Assembly: GCA_021405325.1 (NCBI GenBank)
Contig: QWII01000005.1
Coordinates: 1-64,000 of the forward strand
Source: Caldilinea sp. CFX5
GTDB lineage: Bacteria > Chloroflexota > Anaerolineae > Caldilineales > Caldilineaceae
DNA: 64,000 nucleotides
Direction: 5' to 3'
The notes under the pieces are model-generated. The model was not told the DNA's origin and did no database searches. It saw only the letters and a list, made by a program, of their open reading frames with translations. The position numbers and the translations under genes were made by a program. Shown here one piece after another: positions 23,868-33,290 of this stretch; the first letter of the stretch is position 1, and every line of letters starts with the position of its first letter.

Positions 23868-25259
23868 ATGGAAAAGAAGCACAAACTATCAAGACGGTGG
23901 TTTTTGCAGAGTACGGCGCTTGGCATCGTTGGCACAGCGCTCGCCGCGTGCGCCCCTGTCCAATCGCCCCAAGCCACCGGCCAACAAGGCGGAACGGCAG
24001 CACAAGCGGAAGCCCACATCACCATGGCCGCTGGTGGTGTCCCTGCGCCCTATGGCCCTGCTTTTGAACGCCAGGCCAGACGCTTTGAAGAGAAGTGGAA
24101 TCAAGAAAAAGAGCAGAAGGTTGTGGTTGAGACCATCCTGGACCCAGACTGGACGGCGTATCATCACACCAAAGTGCCGACGCTGGTCGCGGCTGGAACA
24201 CCGCCGGATATTTCCTGGAACTCTGGCGAATTTGTCGGCCCTTATGTTGCCAAAGGCGATTGGGTGATGGTACTCGATGATTACATCGAGCGCGACCGCA
24301 CCATCGTCGATATTGAGAAGGACTTCCCGCCGATTGTCAAACAGGCGTCGATGTACAAAGGTCACTATATCTGCTTTGCCGAAGCCGGCATGGTTTACCA
24401 AGTGACGCTCTTTAACAAAGAATTTCTGGACAGCAATAACATGGCTTGGCCCGACAAACTCTACCAAGAGGGGAAATGGACATGGGAAACGCTGGATCAA
24501 ATGGCGCGCGACCTCGCCAAACAGGATGCCAATGGCAAGCCCATTCAGTTTGGCGCCACGACGGCGCCCTACACCAGCGTCTGGGGCTTTCAGTCGCGCC
24601 TCTGGTCGAATGGCGCAGACATCTATAGCGATGACGAGTCGGACTGTGTACTGGACAGCGAAGAGGGGTACAAACAGACGGAGGTGGTCCTCAAGGCCAT
24701 CTGCGAAGATAGAGTGGCGCCGCGCGCCGAAGACAAGGATATTGACTGGCTGGCCAGCAACAAATTGGGCATCAGCTTTGGCTGGCCTACGGCTATCGCT
24801 TCCTGGCAGGCCAAGTATCAATTTGAGTTTGATGTCGCGCCCTTCCCGGCAGGGCCACAGGGCTGGCAAGCTTCCGCTTCCTTCGACGGCTGGCAAATTG
24901 CCAAAGCGACCAAAGACCCAGAGGTCGCCTGGAACTATGTCCTCTTTGCCGTTGGGCCAGAGGAAGATATGACCCGTTCCTTGGACTGGACGCGTCCGCC
25001 GAACCATCTGGCGAACTTCGAGACCTGGGCTGCCGACTTGCTCAAGCAAGGGCGCATCAAGAACATTGATTACCTGCGGGAAAGCATGTTGAATGCACGT
25101 CTGGCGCATGTCATGATCCCGGAACGACCAGAATTTTCCACCGCCTATACCAACCTGTTCCGCTCACCCATTGAGAGTTGTTTAACGACGGGGAAAGAGG
25201 CGGTTGATGCGCTGGCAGCCGAGATTCGACGGCTCATTAGTGAGCGGCCGGCGGCGTAA
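23868..25259 (+). CDS. Sugar ABC transporter substrate-binding protein (family 1)
   Basis: 463-residue secreted lipoprotein. The N-terminus has a Tat-type LSRRWFLQST motif, hydrophobic core and lipobox (ALAAC), so it is anchored outside the membrane. The mature part shows the family-1 pattern ARRFEEKWNQEKEQKVVVE, PTLVAAGTPPDISWNSGEF and MVYQVTLFNKEFLD. AAGGAGGGC precedes the ATG. It follows the permeases and belongs to the same operon. The bound sugar cannot be told; the next gene suggests a complex carbohydrate. Confidence 0.93.
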   Translation: MEKKHKLSRRWFLQSTALGIVGTALAACAPVQSPQATGQQGGTAAQAEAHITMAAGGVPAPYGPAFERQARRFEEKWNQEKEQKVVVETILDPDWTAYHHTKVPTLVAAGTPPDISWNSGEFVGPYVAKGDWVMVLDDYIERDRTIVDIEKDFPPIVKQASMYKGHYICFAEAGMVYQVTLFNKEFLDSNNMAWPDKLYQEGKWTWETLDQMARDLAKQDANGKPIQFGATTAPYTSVWGFQSRLWSNGADIYSDDESDCVLDSEEGYKQTEVVLKAICEDRVAPRAEDKDIDWLASNKLGISFGWPTAIASWQAKYQFEFDVAPFPAGPQGWQASASFDGWQIAKATKDPEVAWNYVLFAVGPEEDMTRSLDWTRPPNHLANFETWAADLLKQGRIKNIDYLRESMLNARLAHVMIPERPEFSTAYTNLFRSPIESCLTTGKEAVDALAAEIRRLISERPAA

Positions 25260-25279
25260 CAGCGGTAGCGTTCTATCAA

Positions 25280-25318
25280 TGCAATCGTGCGACATTGGGC
25301 AAAAGTCGCACGATTGCA
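25280..25318. repeat. Perfect 14-base hairpin inside the operon
   Basis: TGCAATCGTGCGAC and GTCGCACGATTGCA enclose an 11-base loop between the binding-protein gene and the next gene. It could stabilise or partly terminate the upstream mRNA, a common feature after binding-protein genes. Confidence 0.85.
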
Positions 25319-25367
25319 CTTGCCGTTGTCCCATTGGCGCTTCGCTTTTAACGAAGGAATCAACCTT

Positions 25368-26348
25368 ATGACTTGGTTTACCCGGCGTGGCTTGGAGTTA
25401 GTGCCATCCGATCTCACCTCATATCCTCACTGGCTGGCGGAAATGCGCCAGGCTAAGTTGAACCTGCTGATCATTCATGTGCCACGTAGCATGGCCGAAC
25501 TGGTTGAGTATGCCGCATCAGCGCATTTTGTCGCCCTGGCGGCCGAAGCAGCCGATGCCGGTATTGACATTGAATGGGCGCCCCATAGCCTCAACGAGTT
25601 GCTGCCGCGCGCCCACTTTGCCGCCCACCCTGATTGGTTCCGTATGGACATCATGGGTCAGCGCACGCCGGACTTCAATATGTGTGTCGCCAGCGCTGAC
25701 GCCTTCCAGGTAGTTGAGCAGAATGCTGCTCGGCTGGCGGCGCAACTGCAACCCACCACCCATCGCTACTATTTTTGGGGCGATGACGGTCGTCCCTGGT
25801 GTTATTGCCCGGAATGTGTACAGCTAGGCGCGGCTGACCAAAATATGCGTTTTACCAACACTGTCCTCGCCGGCATCCGCACGGTCGATCCGGCGGCGCA
25901 GTTGTCAGGGTTAGCCTATTACAGCACGCTAGGGCCGTTGGAGCAGATAAAACCGGCGGAGGGTGTCTTTCTGGAGTATGCGCCGATTCAGCGCTCTTTC
26001 TTGTATGCCCTGGATGATGACCAGTGCGCTGTCAACCGTGATGAATTTGCAAAATTGCAACGCCTGTTGCCGACCTATGATGCACAACCGAATGCTCAGG
26101 TTTTGGACTATTGGCTGGATGAGTCCCTCTTCTGGCGCACTGCTGGTCGGCCAGAAAAATTGCCGCGCCTGCCCTTTTCAGCCGCGGTACTCCAGCGCGA
26201 TTTGCAATTGTATGCGGATCTGGGCTTTCGTTCGATCGTCTCCTACGCTGTGTTATTAGGGCAAGAGTACCGTACTCAGCATGGTCAACCACCAATACAG
26301 GTATATGGCGAAGCGCTGATGAGCATTCGTGGGCCACGCCATGAATAA
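25368..26348 (+). CDS. DUF4838-like protein, possible glycosidase-related
   Basis: 326 residues from ATG 25368, preceded by AAGGAA. It contains the segment YYFWGDDGRPWCYCPECVQL, a pattern of aspartates and a C-x-C-x-x-C cluster found in DUF4838 proteins, which are linked to carbohydrate-active enzyme loci. Other features are IEWAPHSLNELLPR and LDYWLDESLFWR, rich in aromatic and acidic residues as in TIM-barrel glycosidases. No signal peptide, so it acts inside the cell, probably on an oligosaccharide brought in by the importer. Activity unproven. Confidence 0.7.
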   Translation: MTWFTRRGLELVPSDLTSYPHWLAEMRQAKLNLLIIHVPRSMAELVEYAASAHFVALAAEAADAGIDIEWAPHSLNELLPRAHFAAHPDWFRMDIMGQRTPDFNMCVASADAFQVVEQNAARLAAQLQPTTHRYYFWGDDGRPWCYCPECVQLGAADQNMRFTNTVLAGIRTVDPAAQLSGLAYYSTLGPLEQIKPAEGVFLEYAPIQRSFLYALDDDQCAVNRDEFAKLQRLLPTYDAQPNAQVLDYWLDESLFWRTAGRPEKLPRLPFSAAVLQRDLQLYADLGFRSIVSYAVLLGQEYRTQHGQPPIQVYGEALMSIRGPRHE

Positions 26349-26417
26349 GTTGCCTGTCTACCTAACACGATTATAACACTCAGTGCAATCAGGCGTAGGA
26401 ATTCCTTGAGTAACCCG

Positions 26418-26450
26418 CAGCCACCGGCGCAAACCGGTGGCTGTTTATTC
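26418..26450. terminator. Rho-independent terminator
   Basis: CAGCCACCGG and CCGGTGGCTG form a perfect ten-base stem with a six-base loop, followed by TTTATTC. It ends the sugar importer operon; the stop codon of the convergent cyclase gene is only a few bases away, so it may serve both directions. Confidence 0.85.
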
Positions 26451-26454
26451 TTCC

Positions 26455-27270
26455 TCACCAGACCGCCATTACCCGCGTCGGGCCGCCGGAACTACCCGCA
26501 ATTTTCGGCACGCCAACAAAGATCATCGCCCCACTGGGCGGAATCTGCTCCAGGTTGGCAAGACATTCCAAACCCCAACGATTGGTCGGTAGAAACGCCG
26601 TGTGGACAGCAAAGTTTTGCGCCGGACCATGATCCAAACTCAGCGTATCGACCCCAATGCCGACAACATCCCGTTCATCCAGCAAAAAGCGGGCCGCTTC
26701 GACGCTGAAGCCGGGGAAGTGGTGGACCCCACTGGCATCGGTGTTGACATAAGCTTGCGTCGAATGGATGCGCGTCGCCCAGCCGGAGGCCATCAACACC
26801 GCGGCGCCCGCAGGAATCCGGCCATAGCGGCGCTCCCAGGCCAGCAGATCATCGGGCGTTACCAGGGCGGCGTGATCGTGTTTGGCCTTCGCACCAATAT
26901 CAATCACCACCGCCGGCGCAACTAGGGAGCGCACCGGCACTTCATCCGTATGCAACCCGTGGCGGGCGACATGATAGGGCGCATCAAAGTGGGTGCCGCA
27001 ATGGTCGGAGAGGGTGTAGCGGTTGATCGACACGCCATGCGCTTCATGGGTGGCAAAGGGCTGCTCGACCACAAAGGCCGGCAGCGACGGAAAGACCGGC
27101 GAGGCGGGACTGAGCGCGTGGGTCAGATCGACCACATGGGCAAAGCTGAAAGGCTGCACTGGCTGACCAGGGCGCGGGCTATCGACTACCGGCCCGCCGC
27201 CGGCACGATCAACGGCTTGCTCGACAAAACCGGGGGTGCGGAGCAGATCAAGAAATTTTGGTGGACACAT
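26455..27270 (-). CDS. Cyclase family protein (kynurenine formamidase-like metal hydrolase)
   Basis: 271 residues. The signature H-x-G-T-H-x-D-x-P-x-H is seen as HCGTHFDAPYH and forms the metal site of the cyclase/KynB fold. Other blocks are VVDLTHALSPASPVFP and VGIGVDTLSLDHGPA. The family includes kynurenine formamidase, isatin hydrolase and polyketide cyclase-like enzymes. No tryptophan catabolism gene is nearby, so the substrate is open. It converges on the sugar operon. Confidence 0.87.
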   Translation of the reverse strand: MCPPKFLDLLRTPGFVEQAVDRAGGGPVVDSPRPGQPVQPFSFAHVVDLTHALSPASPVFPSLPAFVVEQPFATHEAHGVSINRYTLSDHCGTHFDAPYHVARHGLHTDEVPVRSLVAPAVVIDIGAKAKHDHAALVTPDDLLAWERRYGRIPAGAAVLMASGWATRIHSTQAYVNTDASGVHHFPGFSVEAARFLLDERDVVGIGVDTLSLDHGPAQNFAVHTAFLPTNRWGLECLANLEQIPPSGAMIFVGVPKIAGSSGGPTRVMAVW

Positions 27271-27370
27271 GATATTTGGTTCCTGGGTGACTGGGTGATT
27301 GGTTGTTGGGATATGATAGAATTATAGGTCAAAGCAGGGGCAGGCAACAAGTCGTTGAGCAGGAGGGGTG

Positions 27371-27874
27371 ATGGAGCCGGGATTAATTGTGATTTTGGGG
27401 TCGCCGAACACAGATGATGGGCATCTGCCGGCGATGGCGCTGGGGCGGGTGACGGCGGGTTATCAACTCTATCAGGAACGGCGGGCGTTTGGCTGGCAGT
27501 TTCTCGTCACCGGCGGCTTTGGGGAGCATTTCAACCGTACCGCTTTCCCCCATGCTTACTATCTGCACCAGTGGCTGCTGGCTCAAGGCGTGCCGGCCCA
27601 CGCTATTGTTGATTTCGCCCTCAGTCGCCACACCGGGGAGGATGCTCTGTTGGCGCGGCCCATTATCGAGCGCAGCGGGGTTCGGCGCCTCTGTGTGGTC
27701 ACCTCTGATTTTCATGTCGAACGGGCGGCGTTTATTTTTCGCACTGTCTTTGCTGACTATGCGTTAGAATTTGTTGGTGTGCCGTACTTGCCGCTCTGTG
27801 CTAGGGAAGAACAAGAACGGTTGCTTGCTCATGAACGGCGTCGGCTGGCTGAGTTGCAGAAGTTGGGTAGGTAA
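27371..27874 (+). CDS. YdcF/ElyC-like DUF218 protein
   Basis: 167 residues, no signal peptide. The fold of DUF218 shows as LIVILGSPNTDDGHLPAMALGR, then FLVTGGFGEHFNRT, and VVTSDFHVERAAFIFRTVF with a conserved histidine. AGGAGG is directly upstream; GTG at 27368 is an alternative start. Proteins of this family are linked to envelope metabolism or bind S-adenosylmethionine; the exact role here is unknown. Confidence 0.8.
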   Translation: MEPGLIVILGSPNTDDGHLPAMALGRVTAGYQLYQERRAFGWQFLVTGGFGEHFNRTAFPHAYYLHQWLLAQGVPAHAIVDFALSRHTGEDALLARPIIERSGVRRLCVVTSDFHVERAAFIFRTVFADYALEFVGVPYLPLCAREEQERLLAHERRRLAELQKLGR

Positions 27875-27896
27875 ATCGTTTTTATGGGCTACAAAC

Positions 27897-27976
27897 AAAA
27901 TCACCCCTCTATAGGCTAGGCCCGGTTACCGGACGCAATGCGTGAGGCATGCTTTCGCCTAGCGAAGAGTGATTTT
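27897..27976. other. Cloverleaf-like structured element
   Basis: An 80-base stretch between convergent genes can fold into several helices: AAAATCAC with GTGATTTT closing the ends, CTCT with AGAG next to it, CTAGGC with GCCTAG, the small hairpin CCGGTTACCGG, and a hairpin around GCAATGC and GCATGC. It is not a tRNA: no T-arm consensus or anticodon loop fits. It may be a structured RNA or a repeat element. Confidence 0.45.
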
Positions 27977-28026
27977 CTGTATTCAGTATAGCAGGTTCAT
28001 GGCAAAAGGTCAATAAGCAGCCAAAT

Positions 28027-29253
28027 CTATTTTCCAACGTCGATTTGCAAAATCTCTGCTGCTGAAATCTCCTCCACCGTGCGCCCTGCCACCATCCGGT
28101 CAACCGCCCCGGCGTCCTTAAAGCCGCTACCCGTCAACCAACAGGCGACTCGTTCACTCCCACTCAGCCGCCCCGCTGCGCGATCGGCCCGCACCGCCGC
28201 CAACGTCGTCGCCGCGGCCGGTTCGACAAAGATGCCTTCGCGGCTGGCGAGTTCGGCTTGAGCGGCATAGGTGGCGGCATCGGGTACGGCGATGGCCCAA
28301 CCGCCGGACTCATGCAACGCCTGCAAGGCAAGATCGCCATCGGGCGGGGCGGTGAGTTGGATGCCGGAGATGTTGCTGGTGCAGCCGGGGATCGGCTCGA
28401 CCTTGCGACCAGCCAGCCAGGCTTGGGTGACGGCGTCGCAGCCTTGAGCTTGCACCGCTACCATGCGTGGCAAGCGGTCGATCCAACCGGCGGCTTTGGC
28501 TTCGACAAAGCCCTTCCATGAGGCGCTGAGAAGGCCGCCCCCGCCCACCGGCACATAGACCACATCCGGCGCCTGGCCCGCCAACTGTTGACAGACCTCA
28601 TAGGCGATGGTCTTCACGCCCTCCATGGCATGGGGGCTAAAGGCGCGCGCCGTCACCAACATCTGCCAGTTGTTGACGGCGCAGAGGTGGCGAATGTTGG
28701 CCCAGGTCGTCTTTTCCACCGCCGGGTCATAGCCCAGCCGCGTCACCGCCCACGCTTGCGGACCATAGGTCAGGATTTGGGCGACTTTGGCCTTGGCGTA
28801 CTTTTCCACGGTGAAGAGATAGCCCTTTACCCCGGCGCGCGCCCCATAGGCGGCAATGGCGGCGCCGGCGTTCCCGGAGGAAGTGGCGGCCCAGGCGCGC
28901 TTGCCCAGTTCCTGTAAGCGGGCAATGCCAACGGCAGCAATGCGATCTTTGTAGGAGCCGGTCGGATTGGCGCTCTCCATTTTGCAATAGAGATCAGCCA
29001 GCCCCAGTTCGTCCCCCAGATGAGCCGAACGGAGCAGTGGCGTGTTGCCTTCCCCCAGGCTGACCGCGTAGGCCAGGTTTTGCAAGGGCAGACGAGCGGC
29101 GTAGCGCCAGATCCCCGGTTGCGTAGCGGCAATCGGCAGTGTTGCGTCCGTATAGCGGATATCGAGGGCGGCGGCACAGGCGGGGCATTGTGACAGATCA
29201 GCGTCGGCGCCCTGCCAGGAACAGGCAGTGCAGGCCAGTGAAAAGTGACTCAT
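28027..29253 (-). CDS. thrC: Threonine synthase
   Basis: PLP enzyme converting O-phosphohomoserine to threonine, 408 residues from ATG 29253. It begins with a zinc-ribbon-like region with cysteines 8, 11, 23 and 26, frequent in archaeal and Chloroflexi-type ThrC. The PLP lysine is K102 in NPTGSYKDR, the phosphate-binding region is TSSGNAGAAIAAYGARAG, and GEGNTPLLRS is the usual N-terminal motif. The gene stands alone. A longer frame to 29316 starts with TTG and has no support. Confidence 0.92.
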   Translation of the reverse strand: MSHFSLACTACSWQGADADLSQCPACAAALDIRYTDATLPIAATQPGIWRYAARLPLQNLAYAVSLGEGNTPLLRSAHLGDELGLADLYCKMESANPTGSYKDRIAAVGIARLQELGKRAWAATSSGNAGAAIAAYGARAGVKGYLFTVEKYAKAKVAQILTYGPQAWAVTRLGYDPAVEKTTWANIRHLCAVNNWQMLVTARAFSPHAMEGVKTIAYEVCQQLAGQAPDVVYVPVGGGGLLSASWKGFVEAKAAGWIDRLPRMVAVQAQGCDAVTQAWLAGRKVEPIPGCTSNISGIQLTAPPDGDLALQALHESGGWAIAVPDAATYAAQAELASREGIFVEPAAATTLAAVRADRAAGRLSGSERVACWLTGSGFKDAGAVDRMVAGRTVEEISAAEILQIDVGK

Positions 29254-29418
29254 GGGATGGCGCCAACCAGGCCGCCGTGATGAATGAATGTAGACATCTT
29301 CAGGAATCTTCTCCAATTTGGCAAAGCGCGCCGACAGGTCATGCGCGGCGGTCGATTAACCATTGTCCACCGCCAGCAACACCCTCTTGTCACGCTGGAT
29401 AAGCAATGGGTTCTGTAG

Positions 29419-29580
29419 GTTATCATTTGTCATAATGGCGATCAATCAGTAGACCCCGTATCACTGATACGGCAATCGCCGGGTCTTAGTTATCATTTGT
29501 CATAATGGCGATCAATCAGTAGACCGCACGGACTCGCCTACCGCCGGTCCGTGACTGGCGGCAAGCGTTGCGGTCTACTG
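29419..29580. repeat. 37-base direct repeat with inverted repeat
   Basis: The stretch starting GTTATCATTTGTCATAATGG and ending AGTAGACC occurs at 29419-29455 and again at 29489-29525. The second copy runs into an inverted repeat with arms CAGTAGACCGCA and TGCGGTCTACTG (to about 29580) enclosing GCCGGTCCGTGACTGGC, a variant of the word at 5085. No coding potential is seen. Confidence 0.85.
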
Positions 29581-30086
29581 ATTATATGTAAAGCAGAGTA
29601 GTGTGTCAAGCAGGAGAGCGTGGTGCGTGGTCGGTGCGACAAGGATGAAGGATGCCTGACCGTCTAGCCGTTTAATGCGCCGCCATTCTTCATCCTCCAT
29701 CCTTTCCCATTTGGCGGCAGGGGCGGGGATGGGGTATACTATGGCGTAAGCTGAACTTTAACAACCGATAGTTTTGGGTGATTGTCCGGTTGCGAGCATC
29801 GCAGTAGGCCACTCGGCTGGCGGTGATGCTCGCAAGAGCAGTGATCGGGGTGGTTGCCCAGTGGTAGAGGTGCGTTGGCAATCAAACTACGGGGATCGGC
29901 AAGCATCTTTTGGGTGCGGAAAAGGCCCGTCTGCGCCCGCCCTTTTGGCGATGCTCGCAGGTAGGAGAAACTTCACAAAATCTGGCCCTCTTTTGCCATA
30001 CGTTCCCTATTTTTCGCCTTTTTTCCCACCCAAGTGGGAGAACCCCACAAATCGCTCTCTGGACGGTGGGACGGTGCGAGCAAGGA
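29581..30086 (+). other. Probable CRISPR leader region
   Basis: No gene is seen between 29581 and the first repeat. It holds an AAGGATGAAGGATG inverted repeat (about 29641-29704) and a TATACT box at about 29736. The part after 29740 is the likely leader because the degenerate repeat is at the other end of the array and repeats end in ATTGAAAC, the usual crRNA 5' handle. CTCTCTGG at 30055-30062 is complementary to the beginning of the first repeat (CCAGAGAG, 30088-30095). Confidence 0.6.
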
Positions 30087-33000
30087 GCCAGAGAGAATAT
30101 CAACCCAGTCGCGGGATTGAAACTGGAGCTAAAGAGAAAAAGTACACTTTGCATGAAGCCAGAGAGAATATCAACCCAGTCGCGGGATTGAAACTGCTTT
30201 TTGCTCTGATAATGCCCAGTCCCTCAACCAGCCAGAGAGAATATCAACCCAGTCGCGGGATTGAAACACCTTTCCCACCCCTCACATACAAGCGACCATT
30301 ATGCCAGAGAGAATATCAACCCAGTCGCGGGATTGAAACGTCCCCAAAACCTGATAGCTCTAACAATCGACGATGCCAGAGAGAATATCAACCCAGTCGC
30401 GGGATTGAAACTTTTCTGCCTCAGTAGCAGTTTCATCGTGAGTTTCGCCAGAGAGAATATCAACCCAGTCGCGGGATTGAAACTCTCTAACAATTTTAGT
30501 TAGAGGTAAGTCCGATACGCCAGAGAGAATATCAACCCAGTCGCGGGATTGAAACTCAGCAATGTTACAACATGTTCCAGTTCATCCTTGTGGCCAGAGA
30601 GAATATCAACCCAGTCGCGGGATTGAAACTGGAACACCCTACTTGGGAAGAGTTGTTGCAAGCTCAGCCAGAGAGAATATCAACCCAGTCGCGGGATTGA
30701 AACAAATCTGCAAACCTCTGTTTGAAAATAACTCCCTCATGCCAGAGAGAATATCAACCCAGTCGCGGGATTGAAACTACCAGTGCTAATATCACTGTTG
30801 ATGGTTCTGATGCCAGAGAGAATATCAACCCAGTCGCGGGATTGAAACTTGTATAGCTCAAATTCTGCCGAATACAAGGGAAGCCAGAGAGAATATCAAC
30901 CCAGTCGCGGGATTGAAACTTGGCTTTCCCTTGGTTGCAGAGGTAATTTTAGCATGCCAGAGAGAATATCAACCCAGTCGCGGGATTGAAACAAATACTG
31001 CCAGAGGCTGGTAAACACATAGCCAAGCCAGAGAGAATATCAACCCAGTCGCGGGATTGAAACCTAAAATCAACGAAAGAGTGTGAGGTGGTACTAAGCC
31101 AGAGAGAATATCAACCCAGTCGCGGGATTGAAACCGCGTTAGCAGCCAGCGCCTGTGCCGCACGCTGTGCGCCAGAGAGAATATCAACCCAGTCGCGGGA
31201 TTGAAACACTCATTGGTGGGGATAACCTTTCCACTTTTAGGCAGCCAGAGAGAATATCAACCCAGTCGCGGGATTGAAACCTGTTAGGGCAACCTGTGGG
31301 TACTCAAGCTCTGTTGGGGCCAGAGAGAATATCAACCCAGTCGCGGGATTGAAACGTAATTTTCGCTGGCGCCCATGACCAATAACTTGTTGCCAGAGAG
31401 AATATCAACCCAGTCGCGGGATTGAAACTTAGCGCTTGCCCGCCAGTGGCACGACGGACGAACTGGCCAGAGAGAATATCAACCCAGTCGCGGGATTGAA
31501 ACTTTTCGCCCTATTATACCAGAGATTGGAGCCTCTGTAGCCAGAGAGAATATCAACCCAGTCGCGGGATTGAAACCGGCTGGTACTACTGCCATTGTTC
31601 TGCCAGGCGCTGCCAGAGAGAATATCAACCCAGTCGCGGGATTGAAACTTTGAATTTTTCGGAAACTTGCATAAAACGTTGGGCGCCAGAGAGAATATCA
31701 ACCCAGTCGCGGGATTGAAACTGTTAGCTCCTATCGACATCCTAAGTTATTAAGTGGCCAGAGAGAATATCAACCCAGTCGCGGGATTGAAACGACGCTC
31801 TGCCCATCATGTCACCAACTCGCTGAGGCGCCAGAGAGAATATCAACCCAGTCGCGGGATTGAAACACACCAAAACCCAGGACATTGCAAGCACTGGCAG
31901 ACGGCCAGAGAGAATATCAACCCAGTCGCGGGATTGAAACCGCCACGCCCAGCACGCCTACGAGAAGTGCAAGCGTGCCAGAGAGAATATCAACCCAGTC
32001 GCGGGATTGAAACTGATGTCGCTGATGCGCCCTTGCCGCACATTGTAGCCAGAGAGAATATCAACCCAGTCGCGGGATTGAAACCACAATGCCGATCACG
32101 ACCGCAACGGACAGCAGAAGCCAGAGAGAATATCAACCCAGTCGCGGGATTGAAACAACAACATGCAATACGGAGCTTATCGCAAGGCGCGCCAGAGAGA
32201 ATATCAACCCAGTCGCGGGATTGAAACAAGATAATTGACAATAATGCTGGCGATGCTTATTGCCAGAGAGAATATCAACCCAGTCGCGGGATTGAAACAA
32301 TGCTGCCACGAGCATCAGCCACAGCAGCGCCACTGCCAGAGAGAATATCAACCCAGTCGCGGGATTGAAACATGCCGGTACTCAGGATGAACAGCGCCGC
32401 TTTTGGCCAGAGAGAATATCAACCCAGTCGCGGGATTGAAACCAAACATGACACCCCTTCTCTCCTTCTCTCAATTCAAAGCCAGAGAGAATATCAACCC
32501 AGTCGCGGGATTGAAACATCACCTTGTCGGCCATCGGTTGCGCGCAAGCTATGCCAGAGAGAATATCAACCCAGTCGCGGGATTGAAACTTCCGTTTTGT
32601 CTTTTCTCCCCGAATCTTCTACCCTGCCAGAGAGAATATCAACCCAGTCGCGGGATTGAAACGACGAGATTGAATACCTCATCCTCCTCGACGGCTCGCC
32701 AGAGAGAATATCAACCCAGTCGCGGGATTGAAACGCTTCAAGCGCCGAATATGCAGGAAATCAGTTTTGAGCCAGAGAGAATATCAACCCAGTCGCGGGA
32801 TTGAAACTGTAACCGCCGATGAACTTCTTAATGATTCGTGATGCCAGAGAGAATATCAACCCAGTCGCGGGATTGAAACAATATGCTTGGCGAGATTGAT
32901 ACTGCCCAAGCAGGCCAGAGAGAATATCAACCCAGTCGCGGGATTGAAACTGATGAAGTGTGCATGTGGGATGGAGTTTGCCCCCGGGCCAGAGAGAATA

Positions 33001-33088
33001 TCAACCCAGTCGCGGGATTGAAACCCCTCCTTTCAGCAGTGTGTGAGAGCCGACGCCAAAGGGCCAGAGAGAATATCAACCCAGTCGC
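30087..33088 (+). CRISPR. CRISPR array, 41 intact repeats plus one truncated
   Basis: By reading, 41 copies of a 37-base repeat (starts GCCAGAGAGAATATCAACC, ends GTCGCGGGATTGAAAC) with 41 different spacers of 34-38 bases; the first repeat is 30087-30123 and the last intact one 32988-33024. A 42nd copy at 33063-33088 keeps only the first 26 bases. Intact copies appear identical. The ATTGAAAC end is typical of class 1 (type I or III) handles, and transcription is expected on the plus strand. No cas gene is found in the 30 kb on either side, so the array either is orphan or depends on a distant locus. No spacer was traced to a source. Confidence 0.98.
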
Positions 33089-33281
33089 TTTGGTACAGTT
33101 GCTGCTGGAAAAAGCACGAAGCACACCTTATCCGCGTGCGTTCCTGCGCGTCTTCCCGGATAATCACATTGCGCTTGCTTGCTATCGACGGGCCGGCTTT
33201 ACGCCGGTTCGTCCAAACGAACAGCAGGCTTTTAACCGCGGCCAGTCAGTTGAGTACGTCTGGATGCGCTATGTTCTATAG
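33089..33281 (+). pseudogene. 3' fragment of a GNAT acetyltransferase gene
   Basis: Directly after the truncated repeat, the reading frame gives about 63 residues ending VWMRYVL and a stop. It includes FLRVFPDNHIALACYRRAGF, the typical late GNAT motif with asparagine and the Y-x-x-x-G-F turn. The N-terminal two thirds, including the acetyl-CoA loop, are missing, and the frame is continuous with the repeat, so the gene was cut where the array ends. Probably not functional. Confidence 0.75.
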
Positions 33282-33290
33282 GGCGCCTAC

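Noticed and set aside
27897..27976. Cloverleaf-like fold as a tRNA
   Set aside because: No T-arm consensus, anticodon arm or discriminator/CCA position fits.
30087..33088. Several long open frames with repeated ARENINPVAGLK or QREYQPSRGIE units
   Set aside because: They are translations of the CRISPR repeats and have no ribosome sites or conserved domains.
32883..33281. Intact GNAT gene beginning inside the CRISPR array
   Set aside because: The upstream part of the frame is repeat and spacer sequence; only the last 63 residues are GNAT-like.
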